Shown here: piece after piece, positions 1-12,456 of the stretch
Layout: every line of letters starts with the position of its first letter
How positions within the stretch are numbered: position 1 is the stretch's first letter
NCBI GenBank assembly: GCA_019914945.1
Contig: CM034103.1
Location: 4,216,001-4,280,000, forward strand
Reading direction: 5' to 3'
Length of the DNA stretch: 64,000 bases
From: Typha latifolia
Lineage: Eukaryota; Streptophyta; Magnoliopsida; Poales; Typhaceae
Notes under the pieces: model-generated
What the model saw: only the letters and a program-made list of their open reading frames with translations
What the model was told of the DNA's origin: nothing
The model's database searches: none
Translations under genes and position numbers: made by a program

Positions 1-880
1 GTCAAAAAGGATGTCAAAAGAAGTCGGTAGAATTTGGTTGGTGTGGTACTTATTTATCTCTCTTATATATACATGCTTTGCAAACAAACACTCATTTATA
101 CACACTTTAGTTGATTCTTACACAAGAGAGAGAATATAATAGTTCATACATGTATTTAAGTAGACGTGTGTGAAAAAGTTATACACTTTTACTGTCCAAA
201 ATAACGAATATATCCTTATAAAATAATAAATATAATATTTTACTATAACCTAGTAAATATTATTATAAAGTATGAATAATAAATACTATATTATAGAAAA
301 CTACCTTTACCAAAATAATTCTTTAACATTTTTAAGAACAAAAAATTATCAAAGGTAAACATCTATTTATTATTATATAAAGTATGCTTCATGATTATTA
401 TTTTGAAAACAATTTTATATTATCATATAATATTTTTTAGTGATAGTTTGTGTATAAATAAATTTTATTTGTCTACTTATATTAAATATATAGAAATGAA
501 TCAAATGATTCATCTCATAGGGGTAATTTCTATCAATATCATATCCGTAATAATGTGTATATAAAAAAATTAATTAGTTCTTAACCTTCCTCCTAATCCG
601 ATGTTACCCATATCGGCAAGACTAGAAATTGAAGCACATTAACTTGGACGCAAAAGCCGTTCCAAACTAGCATTTGCTTCTTGGAAAACCAAATTCTCTT
701 CGCTAGACGCCGAGCTCAACCACCAACTACCCTTCTTTTCCTACAGCCCAACAACCGTTTTAAATGTCACCAATTAATTTTTCTCTCCCTCTCTCTCTCC
801 ATTAAACCTTCCGTAATTAAACTAATCAAACCCCTCTCCATTCCAAGAAGCATCCACCTCCAACCTCGTTTAGCTCCTCC
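1..880. other. AT-rich 5' flank, no gene seen
   Basis: Strongly AT-rich DNA with no supported coding region. The last ~250 bases (about 640-880) become C/T-rich, as plant promoter regions often are, and lead into the TATA box of the BODYGUARD-like gene. A short open frame at 681-887 has no recognisable similarity and lies in this promoter-like stretch; I do not call it a gene. Confidence 0.6.
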
Positions 881-889
881 TTTATAAAT
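881..889 (+). promoter_or_regulatory. Probable TATA box of the BODYGUARD-like gene
   Basis: TTTATAAAT lies in a C/T-rich region about 190 bases before the ATG at 1073. The spacing allows a leader of roughly 150 nt, and the downstream leader is pyrimidine-rich with no earlier ATG in a coding frame. Assignment rests on motif and position only. Confidence 0.55.
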
Positions 890-1072
890 CCCATTCCAGT
901 ACTGGGATTACTCAAACGTATAGCTCCTGCCTTCTTCTCCTACCTTACTACTTTTCTTCTTCTTATTTTCGCAAAGAACCCCACCAAACAAGCCAAATAA
1001 AGAGTAAGAAGACACGCCCCCATTAACTCAAGCACTACTCCCACTTAGCCAAGGAGAGTAGTGTGGAAATTA

Positions 1073-4000
1073 ATGGCTGGTGTTGGAAAGAGTAGTTGCA
1101 GTGGTAGTAGTAGTAGTAGTAGTAGTATTACCCTCCTGGCTCTAGCCGGGAGGGCATTGAACGTTGCGGTGAGCTTTGTTGTCTTCTCTTTTCTAGACGT
1201 GTTAGACGTCGTGCTCTGCATTGTCTACAAACTCATCGACTACTTCGTCGAGGCCGAGTGGAAGCCGTGCTACTGCTCGTCTTCTAAGAACACGATTGCG
1301 AGCAGCGGCGCGATGGTCGTGGCGAAGACCACCGGACCGAAAGTGCTTCGGCTTTGCTCTACCAGGCTTCAGTTGGAGGACATCTCCGATACTTTGTACG
1401 CCCGCCCGTCGGTCGTGAAGGAGGTCACGAGGACGGCAATCTCCCCTGCTACCACTACGTTCACCATCAGCTCCGGCATTGCGGAGATGATCAAAGGTAA
1501 GATCGGCCGGCGCCGCCCCCTGCCGGATCCATGCTGGTCCGACTGTGATTGCAAGACTTGTAATTCCTGGAGCTCCAGTCCGAGCGGTTCCCACCTTTAT
1601 GTGCACGTCGAGGAGCCAAAAGGTAACGCGTCACAGTGTACAAAACGTTTAATTGTGCTAGCAATCTGATTCATTTTGGGTGAACTTGATTATTAAGGCG
1701 GAGAAACTGCGGAGGAGGATGTAGTCTTCATTCACGGATTCATATCATCATCGTTATTCTGGACGGAGACGGTCTTCCCCGTGTTCTCGGAGGAAACAAA
1801 GTCGACCTACCGTCTGTTCGCCGTCGATCTACTAGGATTCGGCCGGAGCCCGAAGCCGGCCGACTCACTGTACACGCTCCGCGAGCACGTCGAGATGATC
1901 GACAAGTCGGTGCTCCAGCGGTACAAAGTCAAGTCCTTCCATATCGTTGCGCATTCTCTCGGCTCGGTTCTCGCCCTCGCTCTCGCTGTCAAGTACCCGG
2001 ACGCCATCAAGTCACTGACTCTACTCGCGCCGGTACATTACTTCTAAGAATCTTTTTTAACTTATAACTATTATAGAGAGACAATAATAATAATGCAGCG
2101 GAGCATTGGTTACAGCCGTACTTCCCAGTACCGAAGGGCATGGAAGGGGCGGCGGCGCAGTACGTGATGCGGCGGGTGGCGCCCCGACGGGTGTGGCCGG
2201 CGATAGCCTTCGGGGGGTCGATGGCGTGCTGGTACGAGCACGTGAGCCGCACCATCTGCCTGACGATTTGCAAGCACCACCGCCTGTGGGACTCACTCTT
2301 CAAGTTTCTAACTCGGAATAGGTACGGCAGCCGGCCACTTATTAGCGACACACTTCGCTATCAAATTAATGTAATCCCATCATATGATGTTAGCTTAGTA
2401 TTTATGGTTAAGTGCATGAACTTTTTTAACTTTTTCTAGGGTATCATTTAGTGCGACGATAAGGTTTAAAAACGCACAAATATTTGCCCATATGCCAACC
2501 TGCTTTTATTAGGCGGTGAGATACTAGATTTTATTGGTTAGGACCTCACTTAACTTAATTGGACTTTATTTATATATACATATAATAATCTCACGTAAAA
2601 GAGGAGGATCCATTAAAATGCCATTAATTTTATAACTAGCTATAACTATATGGAGCGGTGAGGGCGGCTATTGAATTGTACACATCTATGCATGCAACAG
2701 TGATGCATGTATTATGACTGTTTGTGATATTTATAATTAGAATAAGCATGAGTTGTATTAACTATAATTATAATTAGGATCCACTAAGATGCCATTAGTT
2801 TTGTAACTAGCTCTATAACTATATGGAGCGGTGGGGACGGCTATTGACTTGTACACATCTATGCATGCAACAGTGATGCACGTATTATGACTGTTTGTGA
2901 TATTTATAAGTAGAATAAGCACGAGTTGTATTAATTTTGTTAATTAAAAATCATTTTGCACACCAACTTTTTCACCCAATTTATGATATGTGGGACCAAA
3001 TCACGTGGGTTATACGTGTAAATGGGTTATAAATTAAATTAGAACTATTCTTATTACTATATCCTCCATTCATGTTAATTGTGAACTATGTTCATCCTAT
3101 GAAATAGTTAGGAAGGTAGACGAATGCAAAAGGGCATTGGTTAAATAGGTAGAGTCTATTCTTGCCAATAGCGATACATGGAGAGGTGACTAATAAGTTT
3201 CTTCTACAAGAGAAAGTTGAGTGTGGTCTTGTCAAATGTGAATATCAATGATGGATTTCTCTACAACACCTCACTCTACCTACAAGCTAAAAGTGCAAAT
3301 AATGCACATGAAACTTGAGACCCAAGTCAAACATCCTATATAGTGCAAGTAATTTATTAAAGAGAAACTTGGCACTCACTTTCCTATAGGTAAATATTGT
3401 GCATCCTTAATGGCTTGTTCTTTTTTGGTTGGCTACTTTTTACATTATTCATTCTCATATTATTCTTCATCAAGAATAGTTTCTATAGACAATAAGGAAA
3501 TTCATCTACCAAGTATATTTTCTTTTTTGGGTTTTTTTATTTATGTTTTGAAGGATAAAAATATGAAACAATGTTACAGGATTTTACTCTACAGAACTAA
3601 CTAAATCCGGTTATACTTCACTGAAATACATGACATGCACGTGCAAAATTCTTATTTACTATCTACATTTTTCGTGAAAGGTAAAAAGGGTCTAAGTAGT
3701 CCTATAAAGCATGGTTCAAAGTTTTGATTTTGATTAGTTTTGGTTTTAACTCTTAGAAAAAATAAATAGTTTAAGCTAAAATAATATAATTTTAGCCTAT
3801 TATGATCCAAAATTAAATATTAAACTAAATATCTTGATATTTCGGTCATAATCATATGAGTTTCACCTTTCGTTAAGTTTTGGTTATTACTGTTTCATCT
3901 CGGGTAAAACTTTAAACCATGCTGCTAAGTAAAGCCAAAATTCATTTTGTTTTTTCATACAAATGATGTAAATCAATCTAATAGTTTCTATCTAATCCAG

Positions 4001-4369
4001 GTAAGTTTGTGCATTAATGAGACATTTCTAATATATTGATGCAGGATGAAGACCTACTTGATTGAAAGCTTTATGTGTCATACTCACAATGCTGCATGGC
4101 ACACTTTGCACAACATCATTTGTGGGAGTGCAACAAAAATGGAGAATTATCTTGACATAGTAAGGGATCGATTGAGTTGCAACATCACAATATTCCATGG
4201 CCAGAAGGATGAGCTCCTTCCTGTTGATTGTTCTTATGCAGTTGGGTCCAAAATACCAAGGGCTCGTGTTAAGGTCTTTGATAAGAAGGATCATATCACA
4301 ATTATAGTTGGCCAAGAGAGGGTTTTTGCTAAAGAGCTTGAAGAAATATGGAAGAATAAGAGGGCTTAA
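1073..4369 (+). CDS. BDG: BODYGUARD-like alpha/beta-fold hydrolase (probable cutin-pathway acyl hydrolase)
   Basis: Four exons with GT..AG introns: 1073-1622, 1698-2032, 2116-2321 and 4045-4369 (stop included), giving 471 residues, close to Arabidopsis BODYGUARD proteins. The ATG at 1073 is the first usable one. Residues ~20-60 are hydrophobic (membrane anchor or signal). The Cys-rich motif DPCWSDCDCKTCNSW near the end of exon 1 is typical of BODYGUARD. The hydrolase core starts near residue 191; HGF oxyanion loop ~196-198; nucleophile Ser ~270 in AHSLG; acid Asp ~419 in HGQKDE; catalytic His ~447 in KKDHIT. Family knowledge: epidermal extracellular protein needed for cutin deposition and cuticle integrity; the substrate is not settled. 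Exon 1 carries seven AGT codons in a row (1106-1126), a coding microsatellite giving a Ser run. Intron 3 is 1.7 kb and holds a local duplication. All catalytic residues are present and no lesion is seen. Confidence 0.95.
2606..2936. repeat. Diverged tandem duplication in intron 3 of the BODYGUARD-like gene
   Basis: Two direct copies of about 155 bases start with GGATCCA at 2606 and 2777, so the period is 171. Both contain CTATATGGAGCGGTG, then a CACATCTATGCATGCAACAG block and TATTATGACTGTTTGTGAT, with about 10% mismatch. No terminal inverted repeats or coding sequence are seen; it looks like a simple segmental duplication inside the intron. Confidence 0.85.
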
Positions 4370-5640
4370 GTGAAAGATTGAAAGTGTGCAAATCTCTGTC
4401 GTCAATGGAGAGCTCTAGGGATTGGTGTGCTAGGAGCACTCTTATTTATATATGTTGTCTCATGTTCATTGTTCAAGTGTGAAATATGTAATGATATGAA
4501 TATTACATGGAAAGATATAGAATGTTATGTTTTCACATGTATTCTCCTTATAATTAGTAGGAGTATGTTGGTGGTTGTTTGGCTTCATGTATCTAAAAGA
4601 AGTAGAACGTATGAAGTATAATATGAAGACCAGTTTTTAATTTATGGATCCCATGAAATAACCTTTCCAGTGGCTAAGGAAGGCTCGTATGCTACATCTT
4701 TTGATTTCACATATTTCAAGATATATTATTTTGTAGTGTTATATGAGAAGTTAATATAAATAAAAATGTTATATCTTATATCTTTTCTTCCTACTAAAGA
4801 TTGAGAGAATGTGTTTTAATATTCATATCTAAAATTAGCTCACCTTCTGTTCTTAACATTATTTCTTGAAATGAGAGAGTTTCACTTTCAAAGAATCAAG
4901 GTGAATATTTAGATATGAATGAGCAATGGCACATTTTTATGGCGAAGACAGTTTCACTTCCTTGAAATGAGAGAGTTTCACTTTCAAGGAGTTATTCTTT
5001 TTCTTTGTATTAAGTGTCTATGCTCATCCCTTTCTTGGGTAGTGACCTAATCTCCAATTTCTGTGCAAACTTAAAAATAGAAAGTAAAAATTTGTCACTC
5101 TTCGGTTTTTATTTTACTTACACAAACACAAAAAAAGTGAAAGAAAGTTGCACTTTCTAAGTATGACTTTATAATATGAGCCGAAATTATGGTCTTTTGT
5201 ATACTTTTTTTTTTTTTTTGGTTTTTAACGTAGCAAAAATGAGTCTTTTTATTTATTTGTGCTCATCTCAGTATGCATTTTATTATAAAAAGATATAAAT
5301 TTAGTATAGAAGATAAACATATTCAATTTTAAGAGCTCAATATTATAATTACTAAAACTCAAAAAAAAAATTTATTCAAGTATCCTTCGAAATTAGTCAT
5401 TGTAAAGAATGTTTCATAAGATATATAAATTAATAAACTATTTTTATATTTTACTTTATATATGTTGATATAGTTTCCGAAATATACTAAGTAAAACGGA
5501 ATATATAACATAAAAAATGGAATATATATAAAATTTTGTTTACATTAATTTGTAATCAAATAATATAAATAATGCATCAAACCTCTCTAAAGACAAGTAA
5601 ATTACCCATGTAATATGCTTAACATTTTGGGTATTTTTTC
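4370..5640. other. AT-rich 3' flank of BODYGUARD-like gene
   Basis: No gene is supported. A possible polyadenylation motif (AATAAA) occurs near 4755. A 27-base perfect direct repeat beginning CTTGAAATGAGAGAG is present at 4865-4891 and 4961-4987. The rest is AT-rich with homopolymer runs. Confidence 0.5.
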
Positions 5641-5643
5641 ACA

Positions 5644-5797
5644 TAATTGCCACCGAAAATCAGTTATTTGGTAGGCTAAAATGCTGGTAGTACTATTCAA
5701 AATATATTACGACATGATATAAGAGTTCATATCATGTTTCTGTTTATAGGGACATTTTTGATAGACTACCTAATAACTATTTGTCATGGTGGCATTT
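5644..5797. mobile_element. Fold-back (hairpin) MITE-like element
   Basis: The left arm (GCCACC.. then AGTTATTTGGTAGGCTA, about 5648-5678) pairs with the right arm (TAGACTACCTAATAACTA.. then GGTGGC, about 5762-5793). The inner part is also palindromic (CATGATATAAG..CATATCATG). The structure folds into one hairpin of about 150 bases, as in small fold-back MITEs. No target duplication could be fixed. Confidence 0.6.
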
Positions 5798-6289
5798 TTG
5801 ATGGACTAGCTAATAATATAGGGGATTAGATATTAGATCTCAATTGACTAGTCATTTGAATCCATCGTATGAGAATTATTAATGCCAATCTACCATCCTA
5901 AAAATCTAACACGTAGTACCAAATTTCTCTTTTGTTATCGGTTCTCAGTGTGACTATACGAGGAGATTGTTGTCCCTCCTTTATTTTATTTTATAGGGAA
6001 TGTTCAAATTACACTTTATATTTTTACTATTTTTTTTTTGAGGATTTTGTAATCAAGCCCTCTATTTTTTTTTTTATAATTTTTATATAAAAAGTTGAGT
6101 TAGTTTAAGGGTTAATTACGCTGATACCCTCTTAACTATACTCGATTTTTATAGAAACCCCTAAAACTTTTTAGGTTACAATGTCATCCCTAAACTTTAG
6201 GCAAAGTGAAACAGGTAACGACGTGTAATGACTAACTATACTTAAAACACCCAAACCTTCAAATACACGTGTAAATCGTGTGGGTAAAT

Positions 6290-8788
6290 CCCCTCACGCG
6301 GTGCCTGTTAGTAAAATGATTTCACAACGCACACAACAGCACAAATTCACCATAAATAAACTCAACCATAAGAGTCTACAACAAGCCTTCTAAATACACA
6401 TCCAAAATACAATGCTAAAGTCTAAAATACACGGTCAATTATAACGCCCTCGTAGGGGCTTAATACAACTAATAGACATACTGAAAAAAAGGCAGTTACT
6501 CCTCGCTACCAAGAGGTGGTGAGCTCACAGCCCAGCGAGAGGTCCATACAATCTAAAATAATGAAATCACATGTGCATATCCAATGTATGCCTATATTTG
6601 CTAGTAATAACAATATGTTTGTTGAAATGACTTACCATGAGTTACTAAATCAATGCAATCGATAAATATCACCAGTCACTATTCTGAAACATACTAGTTC
6701 ATAAACGTATCAGGATAAGTCCACACAGATATAAAGCTTGATACAATCTCATATTCATAGAAATCTCAATCATAGTGTTTACATGTTATGCATAGCAATA
6801 AAAGAGTAGTTTAGTCATCTCATGCCTACCAATGCATTAATAATATTTATCATAGCTCACCGAGCTATTCACCACACAGGGTAAATACTCTCAAGAAAAT
6901 CATCTATCACATAACCATCCATCATCTCATACATCGAGCGGTAATGCCACCTACACGTGTATAGCGGCACTATATGTGACCAGTTGTCTGTGGCCATCAG
7001 ACTAAGGACCCCAGTCGTAAGCCCATATCTCACTCTCTTTAAATCATCACCGCCCTCAGTAGGAGAATCGGGAGCCCTCGGCTCATCAACGGACGCCCTA
7101 ACCCTACATCATTGGGTACCGTTAGAGATATATCCCCACCTTACAATTATGTTCTTTTATTATCATAATCTAGTCTTGACTATGCAGTATAATTACCTGA
7201 ATACCACACAGGCTCCCGACCTCAAGTGTAGGCCGCTAATAGTATAGTCATATAAGATACACTCTACCCTTAGCCCTGGGCTAAGTGAGTAAGGGCACTG
7301 CCAAGTCAGAATCTGACTACTAATGATAGGTGGAAGTTGTGCAGTGTCTATAACTGTATAAAATATGTCATAGTCATCATGATCGTTACATTCTATATTC
7401 ACAACAGATATTTATGTAAAGGTATATCATACAAGATACATGTAGAGCATCATTACTAATGCATATGCTAGCATTCTCATAATATCAGGATGAGTAATCT
7501 ATCTATAACTGCATATGTCAAGATACATCATAGTACACTAAATGCATGTACTAATACTAACATTTTCTACAGTGTCATGACAGGTATAATAACTGTAACT
7601 ACATTATTCTAGACTTGTATAAACTCTATTCGCCTAGGGGGTTTCCACAGTACACTAAATCTCCTCAGCTAGTCGGCTCCTCCGGAATACCAAAATCCTC
7701 CTCACGCAGTATTAATCCTAAAATTCACAAGATAATAAATTATCATTACGGTGGTGGTTAGGCTGATCAATCAAGTGGAAGTAGAAACAGGATTATAAAG
7801 TCCAATTGGCCCCAATTGGGCTAGGCTGTGGGGTATTGGGTTAGGCTCAAACCTAACCCAATAGGCAAGAGGATCTTGGTGGGCTAAGGTGGGTTGGGGG
7901 CCCAACCACAACCCACCAAGGTTGGATTAGTGGGCGACAGTCTGCAGCCCACCCAACATTTGGGTTAGTGGGCTGCAGCCTGCAGCCCACCTCGAAATTG
8001 GGTTTGTAGGCTGCGCCCTACAACCCACCAACACCTAACACCTACCCCCCATCTCCAACGAGGGAGGGAGATAGAGGGGACTAGAAGTAGAGGCTCGGCA
8101 CTACTGGTGGCCCATGCCATCGACAGCCCGCCCTCAGGTTGGCGGCTCACGACCCACGCCGAGGAGGGAAGGGAAGGAAAGGAAAGTGGATGAAAAGATG
8201 AGGGCTTGGCTTGGCTTGATGGGCGTAACCCACGCCGGGGAGGAGCCACCGCCCGTGCTCCCCGCCTACGGGGGAGCGGGAGAAGCTTGCCCCATGGTTG
8301 GGGTGGCTGACGAGGCAGCGAGGCGAGCTCCATGGTCGGTGGCCATGGAGGTCTGTCCTCCCAACACAAAGGCTCGAAGCCCGTCCAGAGAGCCCCTTCC
8401 CCGGAGCTCTCGGACTGACGGCCGGACGAGGGGTCGACGGTCGCCGAGGATGATGGCAAGAGGGAGGGAAACTAGCTACTAAATTTTAACGAGGTTGAGG
8501 CTTACCGCGATCCGCGCGCTTGGCTTCGTCGGCTCGGGGCTTCGGCGGCTCCGACGTCGGCAACCTGAGGGCGAGAAGAGGGGAGGAGAGTTGGCAAGGT
8601 GGAGAAGAAAATAAGGGGGGTTCGGGATGGCTGCGGTGAGGGGAAGAAGGAGATAATGGAGGTGGGGAGGGTGGCGTGCACGGCAAGGGAAGAGGAAGAA
8701 GAAGGAGAAGAGAGGACAGGGGGTGGGTTGGCAGGCTCTATGGCTCGACGCGTGTGTCACAGGTTTTTTTTTTTAAGTGGGGTGTTAC
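6290..8788 (-). mobile_element. Long Gypsy-type LTR, antisense, inside the long-TIR element
   Basis: Read on the minus strand it begins TGTAACACCCCACTT at 8788, then an A-run, a C/T-rich block (8480-8720), GC-rich DNA, and an AT-rich part ending near 6290 (approximate). The TGTAACA..A-run start followed by a C/T-rich block is shared with copies at 28486, ~60500 and 62716. No internal protein region is attached, so it is probably a solo or truncated LTR. The frames in 7965-8760 are composition-driven and not genes. Confidence 0.55.
7875..8028. repeat. Array of palindromic GTGGGCTGCAG units, 38-bp period
   Basis: Three 23-bp imperfect palindromes start at 7930, 7968 and 8006, exactly 38 bases apart. 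The clearest is GTGGGCTGCAG followed by CCTGCAGCCCAC. Just upstream a larger inverted repeat (CTTGGTGGG at 7875 with CCCACCAAG ending 7920) precedes them. All lie in the LTR of the Gypsy-type repeat, so they are probably a transposon feature. Confidence 0.75.
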
Positions 8789-9368
8789 AATACCCCTAAT
8801 TAATATATCACAATATTATTAATTTTTAAATTAAAATAGTAAATAATTTACTCTCTTCTTTCCACTATCTCTGCTCGTTCTACCTTTGTAGGCATCAGGT
8901 GGCGCGTGAGAGGGAAGACGACAGTAGCAACACGGTATCAAACTCACTTGCAGTGGAGACATGCCATCGCCCACACTCGGGGAGGGAGGGAAATAATAGA
9001 AGCTAGGGAGGGAGGGAGGTAGAAGAGAAGGAAGAATAAAGATGTGGGTGGTGATAGTGAAGAGGAAGAGAAAAAGATGATTGAATGTAATAATAAGAAA
9101 AATTAAATTTCTATTAGAATATTTTTTATCCTAATTTAATTAATGAGTCATATAAAGATTACAAGGGTATTTAAGTTATTTAGAATTAATTATGTTTGAT
9201 ATAACTGCCACATAAGTTAACTCATTTAATTTTTCTATTACACTTATAGAAGGGTGATATTGAAATTTTTCTAAAATTTAAGGATGATATTGTAACCTAA
9301 AATAATTTAGGGGGTTCCTAAGAAAATTAGGTATAGTTTAGAGGGTGTAGATGTAATTAACATTTAAT

Positions 9369-9995
9369 TAGGGCTGTCAAAATAAACAAACAGCTCGGGC
9401 TCGGCTCAACTGAAGCTCAAGTTCAATGGCTCAAAAATAATTTCGAGCCGAGCTTGAGTTGGAGCCAGCTTGCTTAGGCTCGGTATAAAAGGTTTTCTTA
9501 CAAAATCATAGTTTCCAAATCCCAAATCAAAAAACCTTATCTCAAATCCCAAGCCCGCCTCCTCCTCCTCCTTCAGTAATGGCAAGCCTGTTCTCGTCCT
9601 CCTCAAGCTGCTGCATTGTCCTCCTTCGCTAAAGCAACGCCTCCTCCCCCTTCGGCAACGGCAAGCTGCCTCCTCCCACTCCTTCGGCAATGACAAGCTA
9701 ACTTCTCCTTCTGCAAAGGCAAGCCTCGCACTCGTCCTCCTCTATGCTGTCACTGCCTTCTCCTCCTCCATCAGTTTGATCTGGCTCGGTCTATCTTGAT
9801 AAAGCTCGGCTTGAATGGGGCTTGATAATAGGCTCATTTTAGGCTCGAGCTCGGCTCAGACTTGGTCTGGCCCGATCGAGCTCGACTCAAGTTGAGCTAA
9901 TCTAAGCCTGAGTAGAATTATAAGGCTCGAAAATATTTTTGAGTCGAGCTTGAGCCAGAGCCGACTCGCTCAGGCTCCACTCATTTACACCCCTA
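9369..9995. mobile_element. hAT-like MITE rich in GAGCTCG/GGCTCGG motifs (copy 1)
   Basis: It starts TAGGGCTGTCAAA and ends TTTACACCCCTA, an imperfect terminal inverted repeat. Subterminal DNA is full of alternating GCTCGG/CCGAGC motifs. Flanks CATTTAAT and CCCTTAAT agree at 6 of 8 positions, compatible with an 8-bp hAT target duplication. It lies next to the inner right TIR of the surrounding Mutator-like structure. A similar element lies at 17971-18259. Confidence 0.65.
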
Positions 9996-10832
9996 CCCTT
10001 AATTTAATTTAACCATTTTCAAATAGTAGGTTATCAATAAACAAATATTAAGATAAAAATATAAAGAGTCTTATATTACCTTCTTTTCTTATCTCCAATT
10101 TTATTCATGGGTTTATAACCCAAATCTTGGTCACTTCCCTTATCCCAAGCTGTGAGGGAGATGAAGAATTCAGAGGGAGCAATAGGGCTGTGGATAAGGA
10201 AGGAGTGGGAGGAGGAGAAACATAGCTTAGAAGAGGAGGAGGAGGAAGTAGAGGCATAGGAGGTTTGAGTTCGGATGCGAGGAAGGGTTTTTGAGGATGA
10301 GGAGGACTTGGGGATTGATGGGATTTCGAGGGGAGGGAAGATGGCGGCACGCTCACAATGGGAGGAGGGGAGCTCGGTGGAGATGGCGCTCGACGTTGAC
10401 AATGGCCCTGTCGGAATTAGGACACGTTGCTGTTGTAGTTTAGGAATATTGAAGTTCTGATAAAATATGATAGAAGAAATCTAATATTTACCAAAATATT
10501 AATGTGATTTACATGGGGAAGAGGATTTTGATTTGGGTGATTAAATCTAGAATAGATCTTTAACTTGGTGAGGTGAATTAGGGTGGAGTATAGTTTAGAA
10601 AGGGTTTGGCTAATATGGGTCTAAATTATAATTTTTCAAAAGGTATTTTAATAATTTAAGTATAGTTACATAAATTATATAACATTATTAAGATCGATCA
10701 GTTAATGAAAATAATATTCGGATTTATATAAAATTATATAAAAAAATATAAGGGTCAAGTTACAAAATCTTCGATGCTGAGATATTAATTAAAAAATAGT
10801 GAAATATAGAGTATGATTTAAAATTTTCCCTA

Positions 10833-12456
10833 TTTTATATTAAATACTAGGCTTTCAAAATTTAAATCCATCAACCGGATTTATATACAAAAAAACCATT
10901 TTAAGGCTAAATTTTATATTAGACAAAAAAAATGTAGAGATAGTTATGATAGTTTGAAACTTTCCAATGGTAAGACTCTTTCTCCTCAATCTTCACCATG
11001 ACATATTTTGATTCTTCTACTACTTCAAACCTTTCAATTGTGGGAGGTTGGGATTGAGCACAGGATACAATGTATATATTTGCACGAAAATGACCATTAA
11101 TTTGCATGCATGTATACATATATCTTGTCGGCAAGAGTTAGCACTAACTTTATTGTTTGTCACACTTGTTTGTCACACTCAATGCCAAAGCTTTGGCATT
11201 AGTTGTAAGATACACCCATCAACCATGCACTAAGCTGAGAAGCAACATTTACAGCACTATAGCTGCATGTCAGTGTGATGGGCATGCAGTGAGTGTGGTT
11301 TACTTGCACGAATTGAATTCCAACAGATTAACATGTACGTCATGCATGGGAGCTTTCAGAACATCATCACAATTGTTTGAAATTGACTGTGCATGCTTAT
11401 TAAGTCCGAGTGGAGGAGTAAATGGAATGCTGTCGGTGACAACTGACAATATCGGAGTTACGTGATGCTTACTGATGTAGATGATCACATGCGGAGTTAA
11501 TATTTTAGGAACAATTTTACGTTAACTTTTTTTACTCATAGACTTTTTTAAAGATTAGATCTGGAATGATATGAATGTAACAAAATTTTAAAAATTATGT
11601 GGTCTTAGCTTCATGAATTATAATTCTAATGACTATGATTTCATATGAAATTGACGTCGAAATAAAAAATTAAAAATAAAAGAGAAGAGAAAATCAGAAT
11701 GGAACAGAACAATAAATTAATTTGGTTCGACTTTAATTGACTTGTCTTAACGCATCCGCCAGCTCAAGACAATCTATATCCATATTTTTAAACTTCCTAT
11801 GTTACCCTCAACAATGGTCATAACGAGTTCATGTGCAATGGTTTCACTGACGATTACATATTTTAAGTTCCAAACTATGTCTTCCCTCGGTAAGGTAAAA
11901 GTATTTTAGCAAATTTAGAAATATAATTATTAATGGTAATACTAAGGGTCGCCATGGGCCTGGATTTTACTGTAAGGTTGAGACAATATTCAGGCCGGGC
12001 CGGATTCGGCCCATGGACGAGAAAAGCTTTAAAAGAACTTTTCCTAAATATGGATAACGGATGAACTTTGAGGACAAACCTAACCGTTGGAGACTATGAA
12101 GATTTAATATAGATGTCGGGTTGGGCTCGGGGTTCAGGTTTGAGGCCGAGCTATCCCAGAGGGCTCGGGTCGGAGGCTAAATTGGACTTGGGCTGGGTTA
12201 TGGCCTGAAAAGTTCGGGAGGGTTATCGCCTGCCAGCATTACTCCCAACAACGCCCACAATTTTTCCTCCCTCACTCCACTAGTCCACTCTGTAGCAAGA
12301 GTTGTCTCTGCGCCAGAGGCTTATCCAACCTTATCGGAAATCTTATTCCTTCGAACCAGAAACGAAATAAACAAAATAATAAAACCAACTTAAAATTTTA
12401 TTAAACACCAAAAATACCAAGAAGGAAAAAGGCGGAGGAGGAGAAGTGGAAGAAAG
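10833..12456. other. Intergenic region upstream of CHLM
   Basis: No supported gene. 10833-11930 is AT-rich single-copy-looking DNA. 11945-12240 turns GC-rich with GGGCCGGGCCGG- and GGGCTCGG-type motifs, probably a decayed MITE. The last 200 bases before CHLM are C/T-rich and would contain its promoter and leader; no clear TATA box is visible. Confidence 0.5.

Larger units (their letters stand above)
5994..10832. mobile_element. Mutator-like long-TIR element, containing other insertions
   Basis: The left terminus (from TAGGGAA at 5994) matches the reverse complement of the right terminus (ending TTCCCTA at 10832) for about 100 bases, through shared blocks such as GATTTTGTAA. A second inverted match continues inward: 6113-6200 (with TAGGTTACAATGTCATCC) against the reverse complement of about 9260-9360. 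Flanks are TTTTATTTTA on the left and TTTTATATTA on the right, a 9-10 bp near-repeat such as Mutator-type elements leave, although low complexity weakens this. The right arm is broken between about 9360 and 10740, where a MITE (9369-9995) and other DNA sit. No transposase was recognised, so it is non-autonomous or decayed. Confidence 0.6.
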